A stretch of 35,086 nucleotides of DNA, from NCBI GenBank assembly GCA_007119795.1, contig SKOZ01000052.1, forward strand, positions 1-35,086, read 5' to 3'. Numbering within the stretch: the first letter of the stretch is position 1; each line of letters starts with the position of its first letter. Origin of the DNA: Planctomycetales bacterium (GTDB taxonomy: Bacteria; Planctomycetota; Planctomycetia; Pirellulales; Thermoguttaceae). The notes under the pieces were generated by a model, which saw only the letters and a program-made list of their open reading frames with translations, did not search any database and was not told the origin of the DNA. Made by a program: the position numbers and the translations under genes. This document shows positions 1 to 7,630 of the stretch, in pieces.

Positions 1-2774
1 GCCAGGGCCAGCGCGGGCAGGAACAGCCCTGCCGCCACCAGCCACCGCTGCCACCGCCCTCCCGTCGCCAACTCCGCGACGCCCACACCGAGGAAGAGCA
101 TACCCTTCGCCAGTCCGTGGTGCATGGCGTACATGAGCACGGCGATCGAGACCTGGGGCCAGGCTTCGGGCGCGGTCAGCCCCACGCCCACCAGGATCGT
201 GATCAGCCCCATCTGGCTGATACTCGAGTAGGCGAGCACCGTCTTGGCATTCCGCTGTCCCACGCCCACGGTGACGCCGAAAAAGGCCGCCCCCAGCCCC
301 AGGGCGATGAGCGCGGTGCCCCACTGCGGCAGGGCGGCTTCGCCGAAGGGCAAGAACCGTAACCAGCCGATGAGTCCCGCGTTGATCATGGCCCCGCTCA
401 GCACGGCACTGGCGGGTGTAGGCGCTGCGGAATACGCCAAGGGAAGATAGAAATGCAGCGGCAGCATGCCTACCTTGATCCCCAGTGAGACGAGCACCAC
501 CCCCGCGATGACGTTGCGGTGGGGCGAGCCGGCCAGCGGCACGGCGAGATCGCCAAAGCGGATGCTCCCCGCCGCATGCGCGATCGCCAGCAGGGCCGAG
601 AAGAAGAGCACCTCGCCGACGACGACCAGGATCATGTAGACCCGCGCCGCGCGCACCGCCTGCTCGTCGCCGTTATGGACGATCAGACCGTAGGAGCTGA
701 AACTCATCAAGGCGAAAAAGAGGTAGAAGGCCAGCATGTCCTGAGCCACGATCAATCCCAGGTTGCCGGCCATCGCCAGCAGGAAGAAGACGAAGAACCG
801 CGGGCGGTGCGGATCCTGAGCGAGATCGTCGCGAGCGAACAGCCCGGCCACCAGCCAGACGAGACTCGTGAAGAAGAGGAAGACCCGCCCCGTCTCGTCG
901 AGCCCCAGTTGCGTGCCCAGCAGGAGCCCGGGAAACTGCGCCATGGCCCCGTCGGCCGCCGTCAGGGAGAGGATAAGCGCGGGGAGCGCCGTCCAGGGGG
1001 CTGCGCGGACCAGCCGCCCTGCCGGCGGGTGACGGGCTGCTTCGGCCGCTTCGGCCGCCGTGCGCCGATCGTGCATTCCCCGCCACGCCCGGTACATCAG
1101 CGCCGCGGCCCAGAGCAGGGGGAGCGTCACGACGGCCGGCCAGACGAGGTTCGCCGGCGCGAGGGTCTGCATCCAGGTGATGGTGATCGGCTCCTGCCAC
1201 TGCACGTTCATGGACCATTCTCGCACCGCGATGAGCTTCGCCCAAGTCAGGGGGCTGGGGGTGACGGACGCCCACAGCCCGGTCACCAGCGACAGGCCGG
1301 CGGTAATCACCGTGGGGACCAGCAGGGTCCACTGGGTCTCGCGCCCCGGCGGGTGGTGGTCGACCGGCCAGGTCCCCGCCGCCGTGCGGAAGTAGGCGGT
1401 ATAGATGATGGGGAGGAAGTATGCCGCATTCAACAGGCTGCTCCCGATGAGGACGCCGATCACCCAGACCTGCCCCGCTTCCAGGCCCCCCAGCCCCAGA
1501 TACCACTTGCTGACGAATCCGGCCATGGGAGGCACGCCGATCATCCCCAGGACCGTCAGCGTGAAGGCGGCCATGGTCCAGGGCATCCGCCGAGCCACCC
1601 CCCGCATCTCGCTCACCCGGTGGATACCCAGGGTCTCGGCCAGGATGCCCACGCAGAAGAAGAGCGTGATCTTCATCACTCCATGGTGGATCAGGTGGGC
1701 GACACCGCCTACGGTGGAGAGGGGGCTGGCAATGGCTATTCCCAGGGTGATGTAGGAGACCTGGCCGACGGTGGAGAAGGCCAGCCGCCGCTTCAGATTG
1801 TCCTGCCTCAGGGCGCAGAGTGAGGCGTAGAGGATCGTCACCGAAGCGGCGATGGCCAGCGGCGCCAATAGACCCATCGAGCGGGTGTATTCGATGCCGA
1901 AGGTGTGGACGACCGTGCGGAAGATGCCGAACGGCCCCACCTTGACCAGCAAGCCGCTGAGGATGGCGCTGGCAGGCGAGGGGGCCGCCGGGTGCGCTAC
2001 CGGCAACCACCCGTGCAGAGGAATCAGTGCCGCCTTGACGCCGAACCCCACTACCAAGAGGGAGAAGACGACCGTCAGGGCGAGGCGGTGCCCGCCGGCC
2101 GCCGCGGCCACAAACCCCCGTTCGGTGAACTGGAGCGTTCCGGTCAGGTGGTAGAGCCAGACCGCGCCGACGACCAGGAGCGCGCCGCCGCCGAGGGTGT
2201 AAGCGAGGTATGTGCGGCCGGCGTTGAGCGCCTGTTCCGTGCCGCGGTGGGCGACCAAGGGATACGCGGCCAGGGTGAGAAACTCGTAGAAGATGATCTT
2301 GGTAAACAGATCGCCGGCCAGGGCGACGCCCATCGTGGCCGATACGCACAGGCTCAAGCAGCCGAAGAAGCGGCGGCGATGGAGGTCGTTCGTGAGATAG
2401 CCGGTCGCGTAGACGATCGTCAGCAACCACAGTACCGCGGAGAGTGTCACCAATGCCGTCGAGAGCGGATCGGCGCGGAGGGAGAAGGGCATCCCCGGCA
2501 CCAGGGGCAGCTCGACGGCAAAGCACCGATGATGGTAAACACCCAGGAGCATGATCCCGACCAGGCCGAGGGTGACCGCCGCTCCGGCGAGATTGAGAAC
2601 GCTCCACAGCCGGTCGCGCGCCTCGGGTAGCAGGAGGGCCGCCACTGCCGGCAGCAAGGGAGTGAAGATCAGCAGGACCGGCAGGGCACCGTTCCACGTC
2701 CACGGCGTCGCGGCTTCCGCACTTGCGGAAACACCCGAGACGAGTGCCGAATACAACGTGAACGGACAATTCAT
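1..2774 (-). CDS. Fused double antiporter-module subunit of Mrp-type complex (partial)
   Basis: Membrane subunit of a cation/proton antiporter of the NuoL/M/N-MrpA/D superfamily. The start ATG (2774) overlaps the mrpD stop as ATGA. The gene leaves the window on the left, so 924 residues are visible. Module 1 (about residues 20-520) has the hallmark helices: the transmembrane-5 Glu in FYEFLTLAAYPL (E164), Lys in FGVKAALIPLHGWL (K247), and a MIGVPPMAGFVSKW motif late in the module. Module 2 (from about residue 620) repeats the fold. It keeps a Lys in GIKVGMLPLHFYL (K767) and AMHHGLAKGMLFL, but the transmembrane-5 Glu position reads FFALMSFSSYGL, with Ala at residue 688. Two modules in one chain differ from the usual separate MrpA and MrpD. 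No MrpA gene is otherwise present, so this may stand in for the MrpA antiporter domain. The fold is clear; transported ion and exact family name are inference. Confidence 0.88.
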   Translation of the reverse strand, partial: MNCPFTLYSALVSGVSASAEAATPWTWNGALPVLLIFTPLLPAVAALLLPEARDRLWSVLNLAGAAVTLGLVGIMLLGVYHHRCFAVELPLVPGMPFSLRADPLSTALVTLSAVLWLLTIVYATGYLTNDLHRRRFFGCLSLCVSATMGVALAGDLFTKIIFYEFLTLAAYPLVAHRGTEQALNAGRTYLAYTLGGGALLVVGAVWLYHLTGTLQFTERGFVAAAAGGHRLALTVVFSLLVVGFGVKAALIPLHGWLPVAHPAAPSPASAILSGLLVKVGPFGIFRTVVHTFGIEYTRSMGLLAPLAIAASVTILYASLCALRQDNLKRRLAFSTVGQVSYITLGIAIASPLSTVGGVAHLIHHGVMKITLFFCVGILAETLGIHRVSEMRGVARRMPWTMAAFTLTVLGMIGVPPMAGFVSKWYLGLGGLEAGQVWVIGVLIGSSLLNAAYFLPIIYTAYFRTAAGTWPVDHHPPGRETQWTLLVPTVITAGLSLVTGLWASVTPSPLTWAKLIAVREWSMNVQWQEPITITWMQTLAPANLVWPAVVTLPLLWAAALMYRAWRGMHDRRTAAEAAEAARHPPAGRLVRAAPWTALPALILSLTAADGAMAQFPGLLLGTQLGLDETGRVFLFFTSLVWLVAGLFARDDLAQDPHRPRFFVFFLLAMAGNLGLIVAQDMLAFYLFFALMSFSSYGLIVHNGDEQAVRAARVYMILVVVGEVLFFSALLAIAHAAGSIRFGDLAVPLAGSPHRNVIAGVVLVSLGIKVGMLPLHFYLPLAYSAAPTPASAVLSGAMINAGLIGWLRFLPFGEAALPQWGTALIALGLGAAFFGVTVGVGQRNAKTVLAYSSISQMGLITILVGVGLTAPEAWPQVSIAVLMYAMHHGLAKGMLFLGVGVAELATGGRWQRWLVAAGLFLPALAL

Positions 2775-4594
2775 CGAGAGGGTTCCAGCCAGGAGGGGTT
2801 TGGCCAGTGGAGCTCAACGGCCAGCAGCCCGAAGGTGGGTTCGGCGAGGAAGCCGAGCAGGACGGACAGCAAAGCGAGCGCTAAGGCAGACCATTCCATC
2901 TGCCAGGGGGGGTTTTCACGGGTTACTCCTTCGGCCGAGGTAAGGGCATGGCGGCCCACGCGGATGATGTAGCCCGCGGCCAGCAGGCTACCGGCGACGA
3001 TCGGTACGACCCACCACCACTGCCCGCCGCGGAGGGCGGCGTTGAGGAGCATCCACTTGGCCACGAAGCCGCCGCTGGGCGGGAGCCCCATCAACCCGAT
3101 TCCCGCCAGCGCGAATGCGGCCATCGTCACCGGCAGCCGCGCCGTTACCCCTCCCAGGTCGGCGACGCGGTCGTGGCCCAGCGTGCACTGGATCGTTCCC
3201 GCCGCCATGAAGACGGCTGCCTTGGCGCAAGCATGGGCGAGCATGAAGTAAACACCGCCACAGAAGGCGGCCCACCGGCCCTCGCTCGAGCCCACGAGCG
3301 GGAATAGGAGGAACAGGTAGCCGAGCTGGGCCACCGTGCCATAAGCCACCACCACCTTGAGCCGTTCCGCGCGGAGCGCCTGGACGGAGCCCCACACGAT
3401 CGCTGCCGCACCCAGGCAGCCCACGACCTGCCCCGCCGAAAAGGAGAGGGCCGCCGGGAACATTTCCAGCCAGAGCCGCAGCAGCAGGTAGTAGGCCGCC
3501 TTCACGACCAGCGCCGAGAGGATCGGGCTCATCGGTGCCGGGGCGTTGGCGTGTGCCGGGGCGAGCCAAACGTGAAGGGGGAACAACCCGGCCTTGAGCG
3601 CCAGCCCCACGGTGATCAAGGAAATCGCCGTCCAAGCGACCGGTCCCGGGGCGAGCGACTGGCCCAGTGTGAACGTCTCCAACGTGCCGTGAACCCCATA
3701 GATCAGCGCCACTCCGCCCAGGTACAGCAGCGAGCCAAAGGTCATCAGCATCAGGTAACGGAGCGCCGCGCCAAGCGCGTTGACCGTCCCGGCCAAGGCG
3801 ATCATCGCCGCCGCCGCCAGGCTGATCAGCTCCAGCGTCACGTAGCGGTTGAAGATGTCGATCGCCAGGAAGGTGGCGTTCAGCGAGCCCCAGAGGAAGA
3901 GGAACAGGGGCCAGAAGAGGATTCCGCTATTGCCCGTCGAGGTGGACGGGGCAGCCATCACCATCGTGCTGGTGGCAGGAGGTGGCGTCTTTGGCTGCCG
4001 TCGTTCCAGAACCAGCCCATCATCGAGCAACGCCTGAGCCGCTTCCTGAGGTTCCGCCTGCGGGGCTTCTCGGGCCATAAGGTGAGGAGAACGCGGCGTG
4101 CTGTCGGCCTCCGCGGGGACGCCCCCTTTGCCGGTCTCCGGCACGGTCGACGGCAGCGGCGGCCGTGCAGCCTCGGCTGGGAGTGCAACCGCGGAGCCGG
4201 ATTGGGCGTTGCCCGCCACCAACCCGTCTACCAGCGGTCGTCTCCCAGCATCCTCGCCGGGGCCGTCGCACGGGCGATACGAATAATACCCACTCGCATA
4301 GAGAGCGACGGCTCCGCCGACGACGGTGTTCATCGCTACGGCCACCAGCGTCAATCCGTCGACGTAGAGTTCGATCCCCAGCGGCCGCTCCCACCCCCCC
4401 AATGCGTAACGGAGGGCGCCTTCCTGGAGGATACGCCACGTCAGCGCCACCAGGCCGGCCACCAGGCCGGCGGCGGTCACCAGAGCGAGCGGTGCTCCCC
4501 AGCGCCGTCCCAGGACGAACGCAGCGACCGCCGTCGCCATCGGCAGGACGATCAACCAGGGTGCTGCGTGGGCGATGTCCGGGAAGGAATTCAT
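2771..4594 (-). CDS. mrpD: Mrp antiporter subunit D with long low-complexity insertion
   Basis: MrpD/MnhD-like proton-translocating membrane subunit of the cation/proton antiporter. I chose the ATG at 4594 because the hydrophobic N-terminus (MNSFPDIAHAAPWLIVLPM) begins there. An in-frame ATG at 4645 would add 17 Pro-rich residues and overlap mrpC; neither start has a clear Shine-Dalgarno. Conserved features are the transmembrane-5 Glu in FNRYVTLELISL (E255) and the Lys/His helix LALKAGLFPLHVWL, followed by HANAPAPMSPILSALVVK. At 607 residues it is longer than the usual roughly 500. The excess is a hydrophilic Pro/Ala/Glu-rich stretch at about residues 109-221 (bases 3932-4270), placed between an early helix and the helix that precedes the Glu helix. 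Flanking membrane sequence on both sides is intact and in frame, so it is an insertion and not a frameshift. Confidence 0.92.
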   Translation of the reverse strand: MNSFPDIAHAAPWLIVLPMATAVAAFVLGRRWGAPLALVTAAGLVAGLVALTWRILQEGALRYALGGWERPLGIELYVDGLTLVAVAMNTVVGGAVALYASGYYSYRPCDGPGEDAGRRPLVDGLVAGNAQSGSAVALPAEAARPPLPSTVPETGKGGVPAEADSTPRSPHLMAREAPQAEPQEAAQALLDDGLVLERRQPKTPPPATSTMVMAAPSTSTGNSGILFWPLFLFLWGSLNATFLAIDIFNRYVTLELISLAAAAMIALAGTVNALGAALRYLMLMTFGSLLYLGGVALIYGVHGTLETFTLGQSLAPGPVAWTAISLITVGLALKAGLFPLHVWLAPAHANAPAPMSPILSALVVKAAYYLLLRLWLEMFPAALSFSAGQVVGCLGAAAIVWGSVQALRAERLKVVVAYGTVAQLGYLFLLFPLVGSSEGRWAAFCGGVYFMLAHACAKAAVFMAAGTIQCTLGHDRVADLGGVTARLPVTMAAFALAGIGLMGLPPSGGFVAKWMLLNAALRGGQWWWVVPIVAGSLLAAGYIIRVGRHALTSAEGVTRENPPWQMEWSALALALLSVLLGFLAEPTFGLLAVELHWPNPSWLEPSR

Positions 4595-4622
4595 CGTGGA
4601 GGGGAATCGGGGGGTCGGTGAG

Positions 4623-4958
4623 TCAAGCGGTGGGACTATCGCCATGGCCCGAACACGGTTCGTCTTCCGGCAGGCTCGTCCAACCGGCCATCTCCCGGAG
4701 GCGGCTCGCCAGCACCAGGGCCAGGGCCGTGCTGCTGATCGAGACCACGATTCCCGTCAATACCATCGCGTGCGGTACGGGGTCGGCCCTGACTCCGGAA
4801 TCCCGGGCCGCCAGAGCAATCAGGAGCATGAAGACCGCTGTCGAGCAGAGGTTGAGGGCCATAACCCTCCGCAGCAGGTGCCTGAGGGAAAGGAAGCCAA
4901 AGATCCCAATGCAGAAGAGCATTGCCGCGGCGACGGCGTAGATGATCGCGGCGTTCAT
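4623..4958 (-). CDS. mrpC: Mrp antiporter subunit C (NuoK-like)
   Basis: Small membrane subunit homologous to NuoK/MnhC, 111 residues and about normal length. Three hydrophobic helices are visible: residues about 3-22, 28-50 and 62-85. The family signature region is DPVPHAMVLTGIVVSISSTA (about residues 60-79), matching the DPxPQALVLTxIVI pattern of MrpC. The start ATG overlaps the preceding mrpB stop as ATGA (4955-4958), which fixes the start and indicates translational coupling. The C-terminal tail after the last helix is hydrophilic and acidic. It sits directly upstream of mrpD, as in other Mrp operons, and is expected to form part of the proton path between the antiporter modules. Confidence 0.94.
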   Translation of the reverse strand: MNAAIIYAVAAAMLFCIGIFGFLSLRHLLRRVMALNLCSTAVFMLLIALAARDSGVRADPVPHAMVLTGIVVSISSTALALVLASRLREMAGWTSLPEDEPCSGHGDSPTA

Positions 4959-5770
4959 GAGGCGGTCTCCATACTGGACGACGGCGATGCCCTCCGTTTG
5001 CCCCCTCCGGGATCGCGCCTCGGCGGCAGCACGCCCACGAAAAGGGCCGCGAAAACCCCCCCCATCGAGAGCGTGGCCGCGGCTTCGATGATCAGGATGA
5101 GGTGCTTGGCCGGCTGCCCCCGAAACTCGAGGAATTGCATTCCCAAGGCGTTCACCATCACTCCCACGCCCAAGAAGACGGCGATTCCCGCCACCAGCGC
5201 CACCCGCAACCGCCAGCCGCGGAAACCCCACGGCACAGCGGCACCGCCAAGCAGCCAAAGCACTCCCGCCGCACCGAGAATCGCTCCCGCCTGGAAGGCC
5301 CCTCCGGGAGCCGTCGTGCCCCTCCAGAGAACGTAGCCCGCCACCATCACCATCATCGGGATTACCAGACGCACCATCGCCCCCAGCATGACATTCGCCG
5401 GCACGCGGGCTACGTGGGTATCCCGGTCCGCAAATACCTCCCCTGCCCCCATCGCCCCCACGCCGATCACCGCCAGGAGGAGCACGATGATCTCGAGCAG
5501 CGTATCGTACGCTCGGAAATTCAGCAGCACGGCGGTCACCGGATTCTCCGCTCCTGCGGCACGCAACTGCTGCTCCACCCGTTCGGTCAGCCCTACGCCG
5601 ACAACCGTCGAGGTTTCGTAGAACGCCCACCCGAATCCCAAGCCGAGCAGGACCACCGGTATCGCCATGAAGGGCCACCCCCGAATGAGCATCCGGTCAT
5701 CCCGCCCCGCCACTTCGCCGTTCCCGCGGGGGTTGCCACGGCGATCCCCCACTTCTCCGGTCGCCATCAT
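4955..5770 (-). CDS. mrpB: Mrp antiporter subunit B fused to MbhE/MrpA C-terminal-like segment
   Basis: A membrane protein of 271 residues, longer than a typical MnhB of about 140. The N-terminal part (residues about 30-108) has a first helix and then VLLNFRAYDTLLE (residues 81-93), the signature of the domain that ends MrpA or forms the separate MbhE subunit. From about residue 120 it is a MnhB domain: VRLVIPMMVMVAGYVLWRG followed by TAPGGAFQAGAILGAAG (residues 153-169), matching the RGHNxPGGGFxGG pattern. The start codon overlaps the preceding stop as ATGA (5767-5770); a second ATG at codon 2 and another at residue 27 are alternatives. The fusion shows that the segments of canonical MrpA are redistributed in this operon. 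The first 26 residues are hydrophilic and not conserved in the family as far as I can judge. Confidence 0.93.
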   Translation of the reverse strand: MMATGEVGDRRGNPRGNGEVAGRDDRMLIRGWPFMAIPVVLLGLGFGWAFYETSTVVGVGLTERVEQQLRAAGAENPVTAVLLNFRAYDTLLEIIVLLLAVIGVGAMGAGEVFADRDTHVARVPANVMLGAMVRLVIPMMVMVAGYVLWRGTTAPGGAFQAGAILGAAGVLWLLGGAAVPWGFRGWRLRVALVAGIAVFLGVGVMVNALGMQFLEFRGQPAKHLILIIEAAATLSMGGVFAALFVGVLPPRRDPGGGKRRASPSSSMETAS

Positions 5771-6057
5771 CGCTCAACCTCCTCTGCATCCTCTGCAGTC
5801 TTTCCGCCGCCGCCAACGTGTGGCTCCAACCGCTTCAGAGCGGCCAGGAACAGCGCCGGCGTTACCCCGGCACCGATGGCCATCTGGGCCAGCGCAATGT
5901 CCGGAGCCCGCAACCGCAACCACGCCAGCGAAACCATGAGGCCGAAAACGAACAGCATCATCACCGCCGTGAACAGGTGCCGGCTGAACAGCGACATCCA
6001 TGCCATCCACACCAGCATCGCCACGAGAAGAACGTCAAAGACGACCAGGACGGTCAT
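5767..6057 (-). CDS. MbhD/DUF4040-like antiporter subunit
   Basis: A 96-residue membrane protein with three helices, matching the DUF4040 domain that is found as MbhD in membrane-bound hydrogenases and as part of the C-terminal region of MrpA. Its signature is RLRAPDIALAQMAIGAGVTP (residues 48-67), the equivalent of the APDVAxTQxxVG motif. The start ATG overlaps the mrpG stop (6054-6057), and its own stop overlaps the mrpB start, so it lies inside a chain of coupled genes. It supplies the MrpA segment that is missing from the operon as a separate mrpA gene. The hydrophilic C-terminal tail is Gly- and Glu-rich. Confidence 0.92.
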   Translation of the reverse strand: MTVLVVFDVLLVAMLVWMAWMSLFSRHLFTAVMMLFVFGLMVSLAWLRLRAPDIALAQMAIGAGVTPALFLAALKRLEPHVGGGGKTAEDAEEVER

Positions 6058-6365
6058 TGCGGCCGCTCCCAAGGGGTGAATCCTGTCTGCAGCGCCGCTT
6101 GGCTGATGAGCTGGCAGACCGCTACGCCCCCGATCATGACGAGCAGCCAGATGATCGCCATCTTGATCACGAGCACGGGGTTCGTCGCCTGCAGGGACAA
6201 CGCCAGGACAATCAACCCTAAGCCCAGGGTGTCGGCCGTGTTCACCAGGTGCAGCCGAGTGAACACGTCGGGGAATCGCAAGAGCCCGACCGAGCCGGCA
6301 AAGAAGAAAAAGGCGCCCGCCACGCACAAGAGGACTGTAGCGGCAGCAATAAGCGTCTCGATCAT
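6054..6365 (-). CDS. mrpG: Mrp antiporter subunit G
   Basis: Small membrane subunit of the Mrp antiporter, 103 residues. The family signature is visible as GLLRFPDVFTRLHLVNTADT (about residues 25-44), corresponding to the LLRFPDxxxRLHAxTKAxTLG pattern, after a first hydrophobic helix (residues 3-22); two more helices follow. The ATG at 6365 is preferred because it begins directly before the first helix; the frame is open further upstream but encodes nothing resembling the family. The gap to the mrpF stop is 46 bp, the widest in this operon apart from none between other members, and no clear Shine-Dalgarno is seen before the start. Confidence 0.92.
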   Translation of the reverse strand: MIETLIAAATVLLCVAGAFFFFAGSVGLLRFPDVFTRLHLVNTADTLGLGLIVLALSLQATNPVLVIKMAIIWLLVMIGGVAVCQLISQAALQTGFTPWERPQ

Positions 6366-6411
6366 GGCTCGGCTCGGCCGGATTTCGGGGTCGGCGGTTG
6401 ATTCGGCTGAT

Positions 6412-6666
6412 TCAGGGAGTCCAGACGCATCGGACAAAGGCCACCGCAGCCACCGCCCCCAGCGAGGCGGAGACCAGGGCCACATCGTACAGGGCGACGA
6501 TCTCAACCGCCTCCGCCAGGAGGAGCAACACGGCCAGGGCCGTCGTGCCGCACAACTGCCCGGCCACCATGCGGTCGGCCCGAGTCGGCCCGCGGAGGAT
6601 GCGGATCAATCCCAGAACGACCGTCGCTAGCAGGAAGGTGGCCAGCACGAGGAGGAAATCAGACAT
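6412..6666 (-). CDS. mrpF: Mrp antiporter subunit F
   Basis: Membrane subunit of 84 residues with three helices. The signature LIRILRGPTRADRMVAGQLC (about residues 20-39) matches the RLxxGPTxxDRVxA motif of MrpF/PhaF. The ATG at 6666 has a GGGAG Shine-Dalgarno six bases upstream (reading the minus strand) and overlaps the end of mrpE by 8 bp. Length is normal for the family. It is expected to act in the small-subunit part of the antiporter with MrpE and MrpG. Confidence 0.93.
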   Translation of the reverse strand: MSDFLLVLATFLLATVVLGLIRILRGPTRADRMVAGQLCGTTALAVLLLLAEAVEIVALYDVALVSASLGAVAAVAFVRCVWTP

Positions 6667-7228
6667 GGTCGTCTCCCGAGACGGTCAGGGGTTCCTCCAC
6701 CCTCGGCCCAGGTGGGGGGATCGGTACGGCAAAGAGCCCTGCCACCATCCGTTCCAACTTCTCCAGTCCGGTGAATACGACCGGCTCGTCGCTGAGCATG
6801 TGGACGGTCAGCCACCCCTCTTCCAGTTCTGCACTTAAGGTGCCCGGCATGAGGCTCACCGTATTGGCGAAGAAGATCTGCGCCGGCCCCTCCGGCAGAA
6901 AGAGGCGGTAGCGGTGCAACCTGGGATTGAGGGGCATAGACCGCGCCAGAGCCCGCCACGCTAAGTCGATTCCGGCCATTAGCGAATGGAGGGGGAAGTA
7001 CGCAAGGAAACGCGCTGCTCCCCGAGCGCTCAGCCGCCAGCGGCCGACGGGAGGCAAAAAGAAGTAGGCCGCCAAAGCCGTTACCACCGCAGGGGCCCCG
7101 ATTACCCACGATAGCGCATCCCCCCGTGACAACATCCACCAGAGGGACGCCAGCAAGAAAGTGCGTACCGCGACTCGGAGCCAACCTGGATTCTCTGCGG
7201 CGGGCGGCTGTTGCGTAGAATCAGTCAC
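6659..7228 (-). CDS. mrpE: Mrp antiporter subunit E
   Basis: First gene of the antiporter operon as seen here, 189 residues. The start is a GTG at 7228 with GGAG five bases upstream. Two hydrophobic segments lie at about residues 20-58. A cytosolic-type domain with the MrpE features follows: IDLAWRALARSMPLNPRLHR, then FANTVSLMPGTLSAELEEGW, which matches the LAxxITLTPGTLSxxL signature. A short Pro-rich C-terminal tail follows. MrpE is needed for assembly or efficient transport in characterised Mrp complexes but is not an antiporter module itself. It is divergently oriented from the kinase gene across a 402 bp spacer, which should contain the operon promoter, although I could not identify a convincing one. 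Confidence 0.93.
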   Translation of the reverse strand: MTDSTQQPPAAENPGWLRVAVRTFLLASLWWMLSRGDALSWVIGAPAVVTALAAYFFLPPVGRWRLSARGAARFLAYFPLHSLMAGIDLAWRALARSMPLNPRLHRYRLFLPEGPAQIFFANTVSLMPGTLSAELEEGWLTVHMLSDEPVVFTGLEKLERMVAGLFAVPIPPPGPRVEEPLTVSGDDHV

Positions 7229-7630
7229 CGTCGCTCCAAGGCATCGTCGGATGGTCTATGGCCTTCCCTGGGCGGTCCCTCGATGTTGCACCTACTCGGC
7301 AGGACGCTCCGAAGAGCTAGAGCCTCATTTTCGCTCCCCGCCCCTTGGCGGCACAATCCCGCGGGGGGGTGCCACACCGCCCCCCCCGAAAGCCCGTTGA
7401 CAAGACGGTGCCGGTCTGGCTCATTGGCTCATTCGAGTCGTGCCTGTCGCCACACCAGCATATAGCAAGTAGGGGACAAGGAACAAGAGACACGGGGATG
7501 TGCTTAACGGTGCCCCTTCCAAGACAAAGACCATACCGATCCTCGAACGCGGGGACCGAAGGCCGAAATTCGACCCCGCGTCGCTCATCACACTGTCCTC
7601 CGTTCCCTGCGCCTTGGTAAACTATCCTCC
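7229..7630. other. Divergent spacer between mrp operon and kinase gene
   Basis: No coding sequence is supported here. Two structural items are visible. The first is a strong GC hairpin with seven G (7363-7369) facing seven C (7381-7387) across a short loop. The second is a direct tandem repeat of GGCTCATT (7418-7425 and 7426-7433). A TTGACA hexamer lies at 7397-7402 but has no acceptable -10 at normal spacing. Both flanking genes start outward, so promoters must lie here, but I cannot place them with confidence. The tandem repeat is a possible regulator site only by position. Confidence 0.4.

Noticed and set aside
673..2817. A 714-codon minus-strand frame overlapping the fused antiporter gene
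   Set aside because: Out of frame with the membrane protein, which shows two conserved antiporter modules; this frame is Arg/Gly/Pro-rich with no membrane helices.
7397..7402. Perfect TTGACA as -35 of the kinase gene
   Set aside because: The hexamer at 16-18 bases downstream (around CTCATT) matches the -10 consensus at only two positions.
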